Notes under the pieces: generated by a model
What the model was told of the DNA's origin: nothing
Seen by the model: the letters and a program-made list of their open reading frames with translations, nothing else
The model's database searches: none
Shown: positions 5,905 through 6,089 of the stretch, one piece after another
How positions within the stretch are numbered: the first letter of the stretch is position 1
Layout: the number at the start of each line of letters is the position of its first letter
Assembly: GCA_030615565.1 (NCBI GenBank)
Contig: JAUWZC010000137.1
Location: forward strand, 1-6,089
Length of the DNA stretch: 6,089 bases
Direction: 5' to 3'
Source: Desulfobacteraceae bacterium
GTDB taxonomy: Bacteria > Desulfobacterota > DSM-4660 > Desulfatiglandales > B25-G16
Position numbers and translations under genes: made by a program

Positions 5905-5951
5905 GTTATTCGTTATTAGTTATTCGATTAACGATTAACAAATAGCTATTT
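5905..5951. repeat. Heptamer tandem array with inverted halves plus 12-nt palindrome, after the bzdP-like gene
   Basis: Units in a strict 7-nt register: GTTATTC, GTTATTA and GTTATTC (5905-5925), then two exact GATTAAC units (5926-5939), the near reverse complement. Directly following, in the same register, is a perfect 12-nt palindrome, AAATAGCTATTT (5940-5951). Nine further bases separate it from the bzdP-like stop codon at 5961-5963. The whole spacer between the two ATPase genes is thus mostly repeat. Confidence 0.8.
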
Positions 5952-5960
5952 ACTGTTTTT

Positions 5961-6089
5961 TCAGGCCTCTTCCTTTGCTACCACAGCCGCACCAACCGCT
6001 GCGCTAAAGGCGGGATCGTCTGGTATATACACCTTATCAATCTCCAATTGCGTCTTTAGAGAGCCCACAAACCCTGGATTCAATCCAAC
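5961..6089 (-). CDS. bzdP: C-terminal end of a BcrA/BzdP-type ATPase subunit of benzoyl-CoA reductase (5' part outside window)
   Basis: The last 42 codons and the TGA stop of a gene entering from the right edge. The tail reads NPGFVGSLKTQLEIDKVYIP followed by DDPAFSAAVGAAVVA. The pattern of a VYIPDDP strand followed by an A-A-V-G-A-A helix is the C-terminal end of the BadF/BadG/BcrA/BcrD ATPase fold, and matches AGAVGAALFG at the end of the neighbour. Position directly before the bzdQ-like gene fits the bzdN-O-P-Q order of Azoarcus, so this should be the partner of the P/Q ATPase heterodimer. With only 42 residues visible no cluster cysteine or nucleotide motif can be checked, and the assignment to P rests mainly on gene order. 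Confidence 0.65.
   Translation of the reverse strand, partial: VGLNPGFVGSLKTQLEIDKVYIPDDPAFSAAVGAAVVAKEEA

Noticed and set aside
5361..5945. Three plus-strand open frames over the bzdQ-like gene
   Set aside because: Antisense to a gene with all ASKHA ATPase motifs; no ribosome sites or family similarity.
4940..5951. Spacer repeats as CRISPR arrays
   Set aside because: Units are only 7-8 nt and contiguous, with no repeat-spacer alternation and no cas genes.
5961..5963. TGA at the end of the bzdP-like gene as a selenocysteine codon, suggested by selA nearby
   Set aside because: The frame meets TAG four codons later and the protein already ends where the family ends; no SECIS-like hairpin is seen in the right place.

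Overview
The window looks like chromosomal DNA from an anaerobic, AT-rich bacterium. Its core is the 3' part of an ATP-dependent benzoyl-CoA reductase (BCR) operon of the Azoarcus 'bzd' type, read on the minus strand. A housekeeping segment follows, carrying an M50 peptidase, tRNA-His and selA. SelA points to Bacteria rather than Archaea, and to an organism that makes selenoproteins. Together with the low-potential redox genes, this suggests a strict anaerobe, perhaps a sulfate reducer or syntroph of the Desulfobacterota. The taxonomic placement is inference only.

Layout, from the right edge leftwards in the direction of transcription. At 6089-5961 is the C-terminal end of a BadF/BadG/BcrA/BcrD-type ATPase subunit (bzdP-like, cut by the window). 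At 5878-4997 is the second ATPase/activator subunit (bzdQ-like, complete, start corrected to an ATG behind a strong Shine-Dalgarno). At 4897-4607 is a 2[4Fe-4S] ferredoxin of the Chromatium/BCR-donor kind (bzdM-like, start also corrected). At 4440-1921 is a large multi-cluster FAD/NAD(P) oxidoreductase (bzdV-like, 839 aa). Together these form an electron path: NAD(P)H to BzdV-like protein, to ferredoxin, to the ATPase subunits P/Q, to the catalytic N/O subunits, which would lie upstream outside the window. A terminator-like hairpin (1821-1844) and a new promoter-like pair (1766-1794) then separate this operon from a site-2-protease family membrane metallopeptidase (1705-1040). A plus-strand tRNA-His(GTG) with encoded CCA lies at 931-1007. 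The N-terminal 285 codons of selA run from 855 leftwards off the window.

The most unusual structure is in the operon's spacers. The three gaps between the bzd genes each contain, at or very near the stop codon of the preceding gene, a short-period tandem array (7, 7 and 8 nt units) that switches to its own reverse complement halfway. Unit sequences differ from gap to gap but the architecture is the same. Two of the gaps also share an exact 13-nt repeat next to the following start codon, and one carries a GC-rich REP-like imperfect palindrome. The BzdV-like protein ends in a roughly 80-residue tail that resembles a degenerate GIY-YIG domain, an odd addition to a redox enzyme. No mobile element, CRISPR array or clear sign of horizontal transfer was seen.
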